Below, piece by piece: positions 43,301 to 56,273 of a stretch of DNA of 64,000 nt. Numbering within the stretch: position 1 is the stretch's first letter; every line of letters begins with the position of its first letter. The notes under the pieces are model-generated. The model did no database searches. It saw only the letters and a program-made list of their open reading frames with translations, and was not told where the DNA came from. Both the position numbers and the translations under genes were made by a program. The stretch comes from Dactylorhiza incarnata (taxonomy: Eukaryota; Streptophyta; Magnoliopsida; Asparagales; Orchidaceae), in assembly GCA_033032865.1 (NCBI GenBank), contig JAWHQI010000170.1:1237001-1301000 (forward strand), in the 5' to 3' direction.

Positions 43301-45546
43301 CTAATTTCCTCATGGGTCGCAAAATGATCCCACAGACCTCCCAAAGAAGACTCAAGTCTCTATGGGCCCAATTGGCCAATGGATCTCTACTTGGCTAGAT
43401 GCACACCAAGGGGCTCCAACTCCATGTTCTAGGGCAATCCAACTCCCCATGACCCCAAAACTCACATGGAGGTGATTTGGGTGGTGTTAGGGCAGTGGCC
43501 AAAATTCCACTCCAATTGGAGGTGGTTTGACCACTCAATTTCAACTTAGCCCCTTTAGCCTAATTCCTTCCTTAAAGACCAAAACTTGGGACAATCAATT
43601 GCCTGGTCAAATCAACCCCAAATGGGTTGACATTTTAACCAGGGACTTATCATGACCCTAAGAACACCCCACCAAAATTTGGTGGAGTTTGGAGGTCATT
43701 TGACCCTCCAAATAATTTATACATGGATTATTGAATTTTTACAAAACTTTAGGAAACTGTTTTCCAAAAAATCCCATTTTTGGATATGCTATTGTCATTG
43801 GCATTACTCACTCCTAGTCCAAATTTCAAGTCATTTGGACTAGTGGTTTAGTGTGGGCACCCATTCAAAGTTCAGTCAAATTTTGCACCAAAATAGGTGC
43901 TGAGGTTAAACCGCTCAACCATATGGGGTGAGATTAATTTTAAATTAAACTAGAGGTTAAGGGTTACAACTTTCATATAGAACACTTCTTCTGAAAACAC
44001 CCATAACTAATTTCTAAAATTAAAACTAAATAAAGCATTATAACTACTACTATTAATTTATATATATATCATTTCTGATTTTGTTTTATTAAGCAGGATC
44101 GGACGGCTATCCCGTCGTCTTCCCCGCGTAGCCTACGGCCAGAAAAATACTCGCGCCTGGGTGCTTTTGTGGGCCCGATTCCGGCGAGCCGGCGGCGTCC
44201 CCGGCGAATCGTCGCCGCCAAAAGCACCACCCGACCTCCACCTTTCGACTGCCGATGACGGTGTGGCTGGTGGTGGCCGAAGTTGGCCCCCCGCATTTTC
44301 CATTTTTCGGTCATGAACAAAGAAAAATCCGATTGGAGATACCTCCAATCTCAGTTGATTTTGAAATAGGAATAAATTAGATCTATCCACTAGGGTTAGG
44401 GAGGAGAACCAGACCTGCTTGATGGCTTGATTCCTTGCCGTTTGGGTGAACCTCCATGGCCGACCACCATTTTTGCGAGCTCTGCATTTTCCACACCAAG
44501 TTGCTCGAACCCTTCGTCTAACCGGGGAAAACTGATGCTCTGGGTCTAGGGAAGCTTTTAAAAGCTCCAATTGAGGGAGGGGAGGAGTCAAAGCTTCAAT
44601 GCCATTAATGTCCATGAAGAGTGGAAATCGTCCATGGTGAAATCCCAAGGGATTCACCCCTAGGAGGCCGGGAAACGGCTGGAAACTTCTCCCCTTCCCT
44701 TGGGGAGTTGAATCCAGCCATTAATGGAGAGGATTGAGGGGGGTTTCACCTTCCTCCATTGATGGCCCCATCTTTCTCTCTCCTCCATATTGGATTTTCT
44801 CTCTCCTACTCATCAAGGACGACTTTTCCTCTCTCTCCTAGGTTAATTACCAGTTAATTATGCTGGTCAATTGATCAATTTGGGCCTAGCCCAAAGGGAT
44901 TGGGCTAGGTCCAAGTGATTTGCCCTAATTTGGGTAAGTTTGACTTTTGGTCAAATTGACCAATTGGGTGACCCTAGGATGGGGCTTTTGGGTCCATTGG
45001 ACTCCAAATTAAATTTAGAAACTACTGGTGGGGTCAATTTGGTCACATGAGCCTTAGTTGACCCAATATGAGTTGATTTGACCAAAACAGGCTAAGTTGA
45101 CTTTGGTCAAATTGAGCCCTAGGGTTGACCCAGGCATGGGGCTTTTTGTTCCACTGGGTCCCCTATGATATTATAATATTATGGGTAGGGTCAATTTAAT
45201 ATGGTGGTGGTCAATTAAGGCACTTAGTGAGGAATTGTCATTTTGACCTAATCAGAGCTTAAGGTTGACTTTGGTCAACTTGACCTATGTGACTGTCCCC
45301 AATGGGTCCTAAATGTCCCCCTGGGCTCCTAAATGGTCTAGGGATGTTGTGGTGGGGTCACTGGGTCAAGACAAGGCCCCTAGGTCAAACCCTAGGTAGG
45401 GTAGCTGCAATTTACTATTTGCAGACCAAGGCACTTTCAACCCTAATTTTGCCTAAGTTAAATGGATTTCTACACTACCAAGGCCTTGTCATGACCTTGT
45501 CATGACAGATTCACCTGGGGGGTCTAGCTGTCTGGGGGATGTTACA
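40376..45546 (-). repeat. 3' LTR of element E (5,171 bp)
   Basis: Pairs with 47511-52696. It is AT-rich with a GC-rich stretch at 44100-44700. On the minus strand that stretch holds a 174-codon open frame (44657-44133), also open in the other LTR; diverged LTR F has stops at the matching place, so I do not call it a gene. Confidence 0.92.
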
Positions 45547-47510
45547 AATCCCAATAAACAAAAAAAATAATTTCGTCCTCGAAATTCAGGTTAAGCTTGC
45601 GGGGTTTTCACCGAGAGTGACTGAACGTAGCATACCCTAAGAATTGAGTTATTTCTGGCTCCAAGAGCACCGACTATCACTGCCACACCAGTTCTAGTGG
45701 CTCCAAGTTGTGCTCCTCCTGACCCCAATTTTACCACTTGTCTTAACTTTGGAATCTTCTTGCGCCGCAAGACTCGCACCGTCGTATCATCTATCTTGAC
45801 CGGGGTGACCTTGCTACCTTGGTCAATTTATCCTCAAACTTCCACTCTAACCTGGGCAGACTCTTATGCCTCTAAAGTTTTTTTCTCACGTTCAAACTCT
45901 TACTCTTTCAGGTACGTCCGCATAATCAACCATTTATACTCTACAACTTTTCCAGTTCTTACTATTGATGGAACTAATCAAATTGTTTAGCATCCCAATC
46001 ATCCTTAAATATTAATGGGGGTGCACTTGTGAACCTTTATGAGTACATGTTAACTAATCATAATGGTAAGGTGACTCCCAATCATTTTCTACGGGAAGTT
46101 TGATTCATAAGGGCAAAATTTTGGTACCCTAAGGTTTTTCACAAGTCCATTTCATCAAGGGAATATCATCTCGTTTATTTCACCAAATTTCTTTCACTTC
46201 AACTTGTGCTAGTCTTGATCACTTTCAAATGGTCCAAAGCAAGATAAACTTAGATCATTCTTACCATAGTGAAATCAAACACTATATTCTAAATCCAATA
46301 AGTCATCGACTAAGATCTCTGGTTATTCATCATCATAGCTCCCAAGGTATAAGAGCTATTATTGTAGTTAAAATCTTCTACCATGATAGGGCGTGATTTA
46401 TAACGATTCATAAGTTAATCACTTCTGAATGCCCCAAACTACCAGAACTTTCAAATATAACTACAACTTGTATGGCCTAGTTTCCGTCCTCAACTTCTAG
46501 ACTAGGACATCGACATCCCTAAGTGATTAATCCTGGCGACTTTACATTTCCAATGATTCAACTAAGGTCAAGTTGTTGTTTGATCAACGATGTTTATCCA
46601 TTGCCCTAGTAATACTACGGATCATTATTCTGAACATACTGTTACACCATCTCATCTTTGTCCAAGTAATATTGAATAAGATCGACTCCAAAGTCATTAC
46701 TCCCGACATAGGAATTGCTAAATTAGATCTAAGGGGCACCCGAGTCAGTAACCAATTCGCCCAATAAACAAAAGGTAAGCCCCAATAAATAAAAGATAAG
46801 CCTCCATCTATTTTTTGGGCTAAGTATCTTCAATATCACCATATTATATTCGTCCTAGGTATGCAAACAATCCTTAGGGCACACAACCTTAGACTTGGGG
46901 TTCTATCTTGAGACTCATTGGTATACTCCACACCTTAGACTCCTCTAGGTACCTTCCACGACAACCTTATCAGGGTCAATTTTTCACCCAATCCCAAACG
47001 GGTCTCTTCCGAACTTGAATTCTTATCCAACCCTCGGTGTTTATCGTGGTGGTTGTCTCAATGTAATCATGTCATCGATACGAGGGTTGAGTCTACGAGT
47101 CCCATACCACTCTGCTTATGTGTCAATCTCTCTTTTTCTAGCATCTTTGGGGTATCCTCGTACCTTCACCAATAATTATACTTACGGTCTATTTCAGACT
47201 AGGTCATGGTATAAATTGTCAAGGTAAGTCACGTATCCTAGTAGGGTTGAGTCTAACTCATTAACTAAGGGACTATCTAACGAGATCTTTGCAGCCGGAG
47301 GTATTCCCTATAGGGGGTAGGGTTCGCCGCAGGCTACAAAAGAAAACTTGTCAAAAAGATTCAGTTAAAAGTGGACTTTTTCATGTGATTTCCCCATATG
47401 GGCACACCACTGCTTTCGCTGCTTAGTTTGTCCTCAAACTAAACTCGCGCGGGGTGGCCCAGGGTTTGTGGACTTCTTTTCTTCGGATCGAGGTTCCCTC
47501 TGATACCACT
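45547..47510 (-). other. Interior of element E, degenerate
   Basis: No complete ORF. On the minus strand next to the 3' LTR (about 45820-45740) it reads VTPVKIDDTTVRVLRRKKIP. That resembles the start of the chromodomain-like tail of Tekay/Del integrases (compare the tail of the region 1 gypsy element) and is followed by the GAGGACGAAATT motif. The remainder is unassigned. Confidence 0.5.
47492..47508 (-). other. Primer-binding site of element E
   Basis: Minus strand TGGTATCAGAGGGAACC lies two bases after the 5' LTR, matching the initiator Met tRNA-type site. Confidence 0.88.
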
Positions 47511-50500
47511 TGTAAGACCCTTTTTTTTGTTTTCAAACACCCGGGTCTTAGGCCCAGAACTGCCACTTTGCGGTGACACTTTCACTCGGGAAGGTCGCCA
47601 CTACAAAACGCCGATCCTGCCGGCCAAATCGATCACAAAGAAAAGTGTATTAAAGAAGACAAGTCCACAGAATCAATATGAAAAATATAAAAATGTCCAC
47701 ATGATATAACTGAATAAAAAGATAACAAGGGTTACAATAATAAAGGGCTCATGCCCTGTACATCATATCCTCACTACAAGATCACTCGCGGAAGCTAACT
47801 ACTAATCACTCACAGATCCTGAATCCTGTGCTCCTGTACTGGACTGGCACGCCTCTGTCTGCTCTGGCCTCTGGTGCTGCTGCGTCTCCTCGATATCCTA
47901 AAATGATATGGTCCACCGACCGTTAGTCAAAAAGACTAAGCCTTATGTTCCCCACCCCACCCCCAATGGCTCCTAGGCACCGTGCGGGAGGATGAAGCGG
48001 AGGACAACAAGGGGTATAACAAAGAGCAGGTGACAGAGGTACAGGAAATGTTTCTACACTACACATGTGTATATGTATAACTGAAGCAGTAAAAGAGCAT
48101 AGTAAAAGCGGGTAAAAATTAAGTAAAGTGCAGTAAGTAAATACAATGGCAATAGATAGTAACCATTGATTTATAGGAATGCCCATACAAACCTATAGAC
48201 CAAGGGGTCATTTAGCAAGGCCTATCGTATAAGAAGTCCCATAACCGACTTATACGATAGGGGTAGGGGTTGAAATGCAATGTTTATGCTATGACAGGCA
48301 AGGTATGCAGTTATGCTATGTTCATACAAGTGCAACTCACCCACTTTGACTCTATGCGCATAGACCTTTAGTTTCCCCCTTTTGGAGCGAGCTAGACTCC
48401 CAGGATACTCCCGTAGTGGCAAACGGAAGCGGTGGGTTGGGCCTCGCCCACCTCTAGGTTGGTATTCACACTACCAAACCTAGACCTATCGTACGCCTCA
48501 ACGCAAAACCCGCGGAGCATCTGCGTACTCTTACTGGCTGGACCACCAGACTTTCATGGCTAAGTGTAAATACCACACTTGCCGAGTCAACGTATTGACG
48601 TCGGTGTGAACGACCGTCCAATTCCGAATACCCACCACCTTCAATGCACATGCAACATGTTCTACTACCTACCTCCGAGCCATAAGCTCCCCGGGCTAAC
48701 CTGCCCGCCATCAATAACCTTCCGAGCCATCGGCTCGCGGAACCAACCCGTCCGTACCTACAAACACTACTGAGTCACAAGCTCACCTGACTTAGCAATC
48801 CGCTCTTACAACCACCGAGCCTACTGCTCGTAGCACCAAACCAGCTAAACTCTCGAAACCACGGGGTGTGGGTGAGTGTGTTATTAAATTATTCGTGTAT
48901 AACATTTTACTCTTACAGTTTATGGTTAATCTTGGACTTCCCGAGGGTTACCCTGTAAGGGGCTCGCTACGGTACTAGGAACTATAATGGGATGACACCC
49001 CAAAGCTCCCTTTCTCAAGACGCTTAATATTATTAGTTACTACCCATAAGAAAACTCTTCTTAATGTTTCACCTGAATTAAGCCTAAGCGCTTTAAGACA
49101 CAATAGGAAAAAGACGATCTTTCGTCAATCCCAAGATGACCTACCCCAAGGGTGGCACCCCACCACCCTAGGACTCATCAAACCCTAATTAACTCCAAGG
49201 ATCCTCACATAGTCATATTATCACCAATAAACACTCACAACTCCAATCACTACACTCCAATTTGACCCATAACCCCAAAATTGCTAAATTGCTAAATGCA
49301 GACCATCCTTAATGTGTATGATGCTCGTGAAGGGAGGTACATTAAATAACCAACTCACTGACCCAATACTTTTATTGGGGGTCCATGCTACTTATTTAAG
49401 ATCAACTCCAGAGTTTCACAATTTTCCCAACATTATTAATATTTAAAACAATTTTCCCCAAAATACAACTTCCTAAGGTTTGAACTACAAGTGCACTTTT
49501 CTGACTTCCAATGCCTACTAAAATTTTTAAATAAATCAAGGGTACCTAGTAATCTGTAAATATGAATTTTCATGATTTTCCAGCAAGGGTTGCAATTATT
49601 AAAAAAATTCTTGAACCCATTAATCATCAATTATTTCCAAAGGAGGTACCCTCATATGAACTCCAAACCCTATGTAAATTTTTACAGAGGTGAATCATAC
49701 TAAAATATTCAGTCCTACAAAATTTCACCACATTCCAGAGAGGTTACATTTGTAATTTCCACAAAGGTCATATTTGAAATTAATTCCAATTTGAACTAGA
49801 AGTACCAAAAATATCAATCCAAAAATTATAAGAAAATTACTGTGGGTTCATAATGGAATAAAATGACTTCCATCAAAGTTCCATGAATTTACAGAAAGCT
49901 AGCATCCTAAAATTAATCATCCCAAAAATTACTAACAATAAGAATAATTATAATTTGGACCTCCAAAAGTCTTCCAATAGCTCTAATAGAATTTCCAGGG
50001 AATAATAACACATATATAATATTGATGACAGAAAAAGAGTTATCCCCTAAGTGTTAATCTCTCCTAAAACCCAAAACCTAAATATTTACAAATCTACCCA
50101 AGGATTTATTCACTAAGGTATACAACCCCAAACTTCGTCAATTTCACAGGGGAGGCTTCTCTGGTCACCATGACCAACACCCCAAAATTTTAGGTCAAAC
50201 CATAAAGGTTTGACCCCTCTTCCTTCATTGACCTCTATATGCACCCCTTAGGGTTTACCCTATGGTTTGGGTCCAAACTTCCCCATATCCATCCAAACTT
50301 TTTGTGAGGGTGTTATATCATTCATAGAACTCAGGGAAGCCTATTACACTCCTCTCCAAGGGCAAACACCCTCATGTCCTTCATAACCCCAAATTCCACT
50401 CCATAGGGATCAACCCTATGGCCTTTGGCAAATCAACTCCAATGCTCACCAATTTCCTCATGGGGTCTCAAAATGATCCCACAGACCTCCCCAAGAAGAC

Positions 50501-52696
50501 TCAAGTCTCTATGGGCCCAATTTGCCAATGGATCTCTACTTGGCTAAACGCACACCAAGGGGCTCCAACTCCATGTCCTAGGGCAATCCAACTCCCCATG
50601 ACCCCAAAACTCACATGGAGGTGATTTGGGTGGTGTTAGGGCAGTGGCCAAAATTCCACTCCAATTGGAGGTGGTTTGACCACTCAATTTCAACTTAGCC
50701 CCTTTAGCCTAATTCCTTCCTTAAAGACAAAAACTTGGGACAATCAATTGCCTGATCAAATCAACCCCAAATGGGTTGACATTTTAACCAGGGACTTATC
50801 ATGACCCTAAGAACATCCCACCAAAATTTGGTGGAGTTTGGAGGTCATTTGACCCTCCAAATAATTTATACATGGATTATTGAATGTTTACAAAAATTTT
50901 AGGAAACTTTTTTCCAAAAAATCCCATTTTTGGATATGCTATTGTCATTGGCATTACTCACTCCTAGTCCAAATTTCATGTCATTTGGACTAGTGGTTTA
51001 GTGTGGGCACCCATTCAAAGTTCAGTCAAACTTTGCACCAAAATGGGTGCTGAGGTTAAACCACCCAACCATATAGGGTGAGATTAATTTTAAATTAAAC
51101 TAGAGGTTAAGGGTTACAACTTTCATATAGAACACTTCTTCTGAAAACACCCTAACTAATTTCTAAAATTAAAACTAAATAAAGCATTATAACAACTACT
51201 ATTAATTTATATATATATATCATTTCTGATTTTGTTTTATTAAGCAGGATCGGACGGCTATCCCGTCGTCTTCCCCGCGTAGCCTACGGCCAGAAAAATA
51301 CTCGCGCCTGGGTGCTTTTGCGGGCCTGATTCCGGCGAGCCGGCGGCGTCCCCGGCGAATCGCCGCCGCCAAAAGCACCACCCGACCTCCACCTTTCGAC
51401 TGCCGGTGACGGTGTGGCCGGTGGTGGCCGGAGTTGGCCCCCCGCATTTTCCATTTTTCGGTCATGAACAAAGAAAAATCTGATTGGAGATACCTCCAAT
51501 CTCAGTTGATTTTGAAATAGGAATAAATTAGATCTATCCACTAGGGTTAGGGAGGAGAACCAGACCTGCTTGATGGCTTGATTCCTTGCTGTTTGGGTGA
51601 ACCTCCATGGCCGACCACCATTTTTGCGAGCTCTGCATTTTCCACACCAAGTTGCTCGAACCCTTCGTCTAACCGGGGAAAACTGATGCTCTGGGTCTAG
51701 GGAAGCTTTTAAAAGCTCCAATTGAGGGAGGGGAGGAGTCAAAGCTTCAATGCCATTAATGGCCATGAAGAGTGGAAATCGACCATGGTGAAATCCCAAG
51801 GGATTCACCCCTAGGAGGCCGAGAAACGGCTGGAAACTTCTCCCCTTCCCTTGGGGAGTTGAATCCAGCCATTAATGGAGAGGATTGAGGGGGGTTTCAC
51901 CTTCCTCCATTGATGGCCCCATCTTTCTCTCTCCTCCATATTAGATTTTCTCTCTCCTACTCATCAAGGCCAATTTTTCCTCTCTCTCCTAGGTTAATTA
52001 CCAGTTAATTATGCTGGTCAATTGATCAATTTGGGCCTAGCCCAAAGGGATTGGGCTAGGTCCAAGTGATTTGCCCTAATTTGGGTAAGTTTGACTTTTG
52101 GTCAAATTGACCAATTGGGTGACCCTAGGATGGGGCTTTTGGGTCCATTGGACTCCAAATTAAATTTAGAAACTACTGGTGGGGTCAATTTGGTCACATG
52201 AGCCTTAGTTGACCCAATATGAGTGATTAGACCAAAACAGGCTAAGTTGACTTTGGTCAAATTGAGCCCTAGGGTTGACCCAGTCATGGGGCTTTTTGTT
52301 CCACTGGGTCCCCTATGATATTATAATACTATGGGTTGGGTCAATTTTATATGGTGGTGGTCAATTAGGGCACTTAGTGAGGAATTGCCATTTTGACCTA
52401 ATCAGAGCTTAAGGTTGACTTTGGTCAACTTGACCTGTGTGACTGTCCCCAATGGGTCCTAAATGTCCCCCTGGGCTCCTAAATGGTCTAGGGATGTTGT
52501 GGTGGGGTCACTGGGTCAAGACAAGGCCCCTAGGTCAAACCCTAGGTAGGGTAGCTGCAATTTACTATTTGTAGACAAAGGCACTTTCAACCCTAATTTT
52601 GCCTAAGTTAAAGGGATTTCTACACTACCAAGGCCTTGTCATGACCTTGTCATGACAGATTCACCTGGGGGGTCTAGCTGCCTGGGGGATGTTACA
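47511..52696 (-). repeat. 5' LTR of element E (5,186 bp)
   Basis: Starts (minus) TGTAACATCCCCCAGGCAG and ends AGGGTCTTACA. The size difference from the other LTR comes mainly from small indels, for example near 50060. Confidence 0.92.
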
Positions 52697-53918
52697 GGTG
52701 GCTCGGAAGGTTATGGTAACGGGCAGGTTAGCCCGAGGAGCTTAGGGCTCGGAGTTAGATGGTAATCATAATTGCATGTGCATAAAGGTTGTGGGTCTTC
52801 AGTATTGGCGGTCGTTCGCACCGACGTCGATACGCTGACTCGGCAAGTGTGGATTTGCACTTAGCCAAGAAAGTCTGGTGGTCCAGCCAGTAAGAGTACG
52901 CAGGTGCTCCGCGGTTTTGCGTTGAGGCGTACGATAGGTCTAGGTAAGGTAGTGTGAATACCAACCTAGAGGTGGCTGAGACCCAACCCACCGCTTCCGT
53001 TTGCCACTACGGGGGTATCCTGGGAGTCTTGCTATCTCCAAAAAGGGGAAGCTAAAGGTCTGTGCGCATAGAGTCGAAGTGTGTGAGTTGCACTTGTGCA
53101 AACATAGCATAAACTGCATAACTCTGCGTGTCATAGCATAAGCATTGCATTTCAACCCCTACCCCTATCGTATAAATCGGTTATGGGACTTTTTATACGA
53201 TATGTCTTACTAAACAACCCCTTGGTTTATAGGTTTGTATGGGCATTCCTATAAATCAATGGTTACTTTTTTATTATATACTTGTCTTTACTTACTGTTC
53301 TTTACTTGCTCTTTACCATGCTCTAACTAATGCTTCAATTATATATATACACCTGTGGAGTGGTAGTTATTCCTGTAGCTAGGTCATGTCACTTGCTTTG
53401 ATATATCCCTTGTTGTCCTCCACTTCATCCCTCCCGCACGGTGCCTAAGAGCCACTGGGGGATGGGTGGTGGGAAACGAGGCTTAGTCATTTTGACTAAC
53501 GGTCGGTGGACCATATCATTTTAGGGGACCGAGGAGACGCAACATCACGAGAGGTCGGTGCAGATGGAGGCGGGTCAGGCTAGAACAAAAGCACCAGTTT
53601 CAGGATCAGTGAGAGATTAGTAGTTTGCTTCCGCGAGTGACCATGTATTGAGGACATGATGCACAGGGCATGAGCCCTTTATTATTGTTATCTATTTATT
53701 CAGTTATTATCTGTGGACATTTCTAATTTAGGTTTTATATTTCATGTGATGTGGACTTGAGCTTCTCTTTATGTTCAAATATACTTTTCTTCTTTTGTGA
53801 TCGATATGGCCAGCGGGATCGGCGTTTTGTAGTGACGACCTCCCCGAGTGTTGGTGTCACCGCAAAGCAGCGGTTCTAGGCATAAGACCCAGTTTCGAAG
53901 CAAAAAAAAGGTCTTACA

Positions 53919-54640
53919 CAGAGTTTATTGCACTCCAAGAGCAAAGTTCTGGTTATTCAAACAAGCTTTGTTGAATTAATTAATTCGCCAATTGCAGAGT
54001 TTGTTGAACTCCAAGAGCAAAGTTTTGGTTATTCAAACAAGCTCTGTTGAATTAATTAATTCGCCAATTGCAGAGTTAATTGAACTCCAAGAGCAAAGCT
54101 TTGGTTATTCAAACAAGCTCTGTTGAATTAAGTAATTCGCCAATTGCAAAGTTTATTGAACTCCAAGAGCAAAGTTTTGGTTATTCAAACAAGCTCTGTT
54201 GAATTAATTAATTCGCCAATTGCAGAGTTTATTGCACTCCAAAAGCAAAGTTTTGATTATTCAAACAAGCTTTGTTGAATTAATTAATTCGTCAATTGCA
54301 AAGTTTATTGAACTCCAAGAGCAAAGTTTTGGTTATTCAAACAAGCTCTGTTGAATTAAGTAATTCGCCAATTGCAAAGTTTATTGAACGCCAAGAGCAA
54401 AGTTTTGGTTATTCATACAAGCTCTGTTGAAGTAATTAATTCGCCAATTGCAGAGTTTATTGAACTCCAAGAGCAAAGTTTTGGTTATTCAAACAAGCGC
54501 TATTGAATTAATTTATTTCGCCAATTGCAGATTTTATTGAACTCAAAGTGCAAAGTTTTGTTTATTCAAAGAAGCTCTGTTGAATTAATTAATTTCGCCA
54601 ATTGCAGATTTTATTGAACTCAAAGGGCAAAGTTTTGGTT
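53919..54640 (-). repeat. 76-bp minisatellite, right part (about 9.5 copies)
   Basis: Continuation of the array at 24441-25152 beyond F. It runs directly into the stop codon region of the left glycosyltransferase. The intact gene has only about two diverged units at the same place (61030-61165). Confidence 0.93.
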
Positions 54641-54654
54641 ATTGAGGCGCATAT

Positions 54655-56070
54655 TCAAACAAGCTCTGCGGAATTAGATGATGCCTTCCAAATGTTGACG
54701 ATGGAGGTAAGCGCCCTGTAAGAAGCCCCATCGACTCCCACCGCCGTGGTGGCCGCCTGCTTGACCTCATGCATTCTTCGCCTCACCTCCTTCCCTTCGT
54801 CTCCTTCCATCAGTCGCCTCACCACCTCCGCAATCTCATCCCTATTCACCAACATTTCATTTTTCGGCGTGGGGCGCAGCGCCACTTTCAGCCCCTCCAC
54901 GAGCAGCACAACGTTCATGGGCTGCTCCGAGTATAGCGGCCATGCTATCATTGGCACTCCACTCACCATGCTCTCCAGGGTCGAGTTCCACCCGCAATGC
55001 GATAAAAATCCGCCTATAGCTTCATGTGCTAGTATTTTCTCCTGCCGGGCCCACGAGTGCACGATCATGCCCATGTCTTTTGTCCTATCGATAAATCCTT
55101 GGGGTAGAAAGTCGAGAGGGTCGTTCCTTCCCCCTTGAGTACCAAAGTAATTCGCACTCGCGTCGTACCTCACCGGCGCACCGACAATCCATAGAAATCT
55201 TTGACGGCTCATTTCGAGTCCCAAGGCCATCTCCCTAGTCTGCTCCATAGAAAGTGTTCCGCCACTCCCGAGGGATATGAATAGCACCGACCTATCCGGC
55301 TGTTGGTCGAGCCACTGCATGTAGGAGCAATCTACTTTGCTTTCTTACTCGACTGTAGAAGTGAGGGGCCCGACGGGAAAGATCAAGGGCTTCCCCTTTC
55401 CCCTCTCTTTGAGAAACTTCGCCGCATCACCTTCCACGACTTCAAAGCTGTTGACCATGATTCCATGGACTTGATCAATATGCTTCGCATGTCGAACCAT
55501 CCAAGCGAATTCCTCGCTCTCTTTATCTGTCGCGGATCGGCTAAAATCCTTGGCATGAAGTTGCACGCAGTCCGGTAGAGATAGCATATGATCAACAAAT
55601 GATTCACTGTAAAGATACGGAAGGTTGTGGAAGAATGAAAAATAAAAGAAGTTACTTGTAAAAAAGACGTATCGAGGAATAGAGAGCTCGGTAGCCACCG
55701 AGAGTGTATCTCCGCCAAAGAGGTCTATGATGTAGGCGACGATGCGGGTATTAAACTTTTGGAGATTTTGAAGAATCAAGCGTAGAAAAGGGATGGAACG
55801 AGCCACCATATGGGAGAGGCGTGTGACGATGTGAGCGCTGGCGGGGAGGTCGTCCAGGGGAATCCGAGGAAGGGAGACGGAAGAGATACCGACGGGAAGG
55901 GATGAGATCAATGATTGTTGGACGTGGGAGGAGAGATCAGAAAAAGTGATGATGGTAGCGGTTAGATTTTGGTGGATGAGGCGCTTAGCGAGCTCTACAA
56001 AGGGGATAAGGTGACCGATCCCCGGGCTTGGAAGAAGGACTACATGAGCCGCTGTATTTGGAACAACCAT
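54655..56070 (-). pseudogene. UDP-glycosyltransferase, UGT72-like, with one nonsense codon
   Basis: A duplicate of the intact gene at 61174-62589, about 95-97% alike and colinear over all 472 codons. Codon 242 is TAA (plus-strand TTA at 55345-55347) where the intact copy has Leu, a single-base change. Downstream reading continues in frame to the normal C-terminus, including a normal PSPG box. Translation would give a 241-residue N-terminal acceptor-binding domain without the UDP-sugar site, so the copy is probably non-functional. It also has substitutions at conserved-looking sites (Arg to Gly in FLWIVGAPV). The promoter TATA is retained. The 3' end is altered by the minisatellite, with a 28.8-kb insertion beyond it. 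Confidence 0.93.
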
Positions 56071-56170
56071 GATTTGTTTCCCAGAAGATAATTAAGCGAA
56101 GAACTAATTAGCTAGCCACAAATATATAGAGGTAGATATAAGCATATATGGCATTGAACTAAGGATCTAC

Positions 56171-56180
56171 ATATTTATAT
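56171..56180 (-). promoter_or_regulatory. TATA box of the broken glycosyltransferase
   Basis: Minus strand TATATAAATA about 100 bp upstream of the ATG; the same sequence and spacing as in the intact gene. Confidence 0.65.
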
Positions 56181-56273
56181 AGAAATTTTGTTTGTTTTAC
56201 TTAGCATGTCGTTATCTTTACTAAGTCTATATCATATTTTTTTTATTAGTATTCCTCCAATGAAAGACACTAA

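Larger units (their letters stand above)
40376..52696 (-). mobile_element. Element 'E': non-autonomous gypsy-type element with 5.2-kb LTRs, inserted in F
   Basis: The TSD GGTGG is at 40371-40375 and 52697-52701 in F. On the minus strand the LTRs run TGTAACATCCCCC...GGGTCTTACA. The initiator Met-type PBS is at 47508-47492 (minus). Net interior is 1,964 bp with no intact gene. The LTRs belong to the same family as F, in the opposite orientation. By eye they differ by about 2% plus small indels. The GAGGACGAAATT motif next to the 3' LTR resembles chromovirus 3' ends. Confidence 0.9.
25153..53918 (+). mobile_element. Solo LTR 'F' (about 4.84 kb net) carrying three nested elements
   Basis: It starts TGTAACATCCCCCAAAC, ends GGTCTTACA and is flanked by TSD CAGAG (25148-25152, 53919-53923) within the minisatellite. 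Its own DNA is 25153-26530, 30982-31377, 38527-40375 and 52702-53918. Each piece is colinear with the LTRs of element E read on the opposite strand. No PBS, PPT or coding DNA of its own is present, so it is best read as a solo LTR left by LTR-LTR recombination. It contains phrases such as GGCCTTAGGCTTGAAGGG but no convincing ORF. Confidence 0.85.

Noticed and set aside
54746..55138. Plus-strand frames opposite the glycosyltransferases
   Set aside because: Shadows of the real minus-strand coding sequence.
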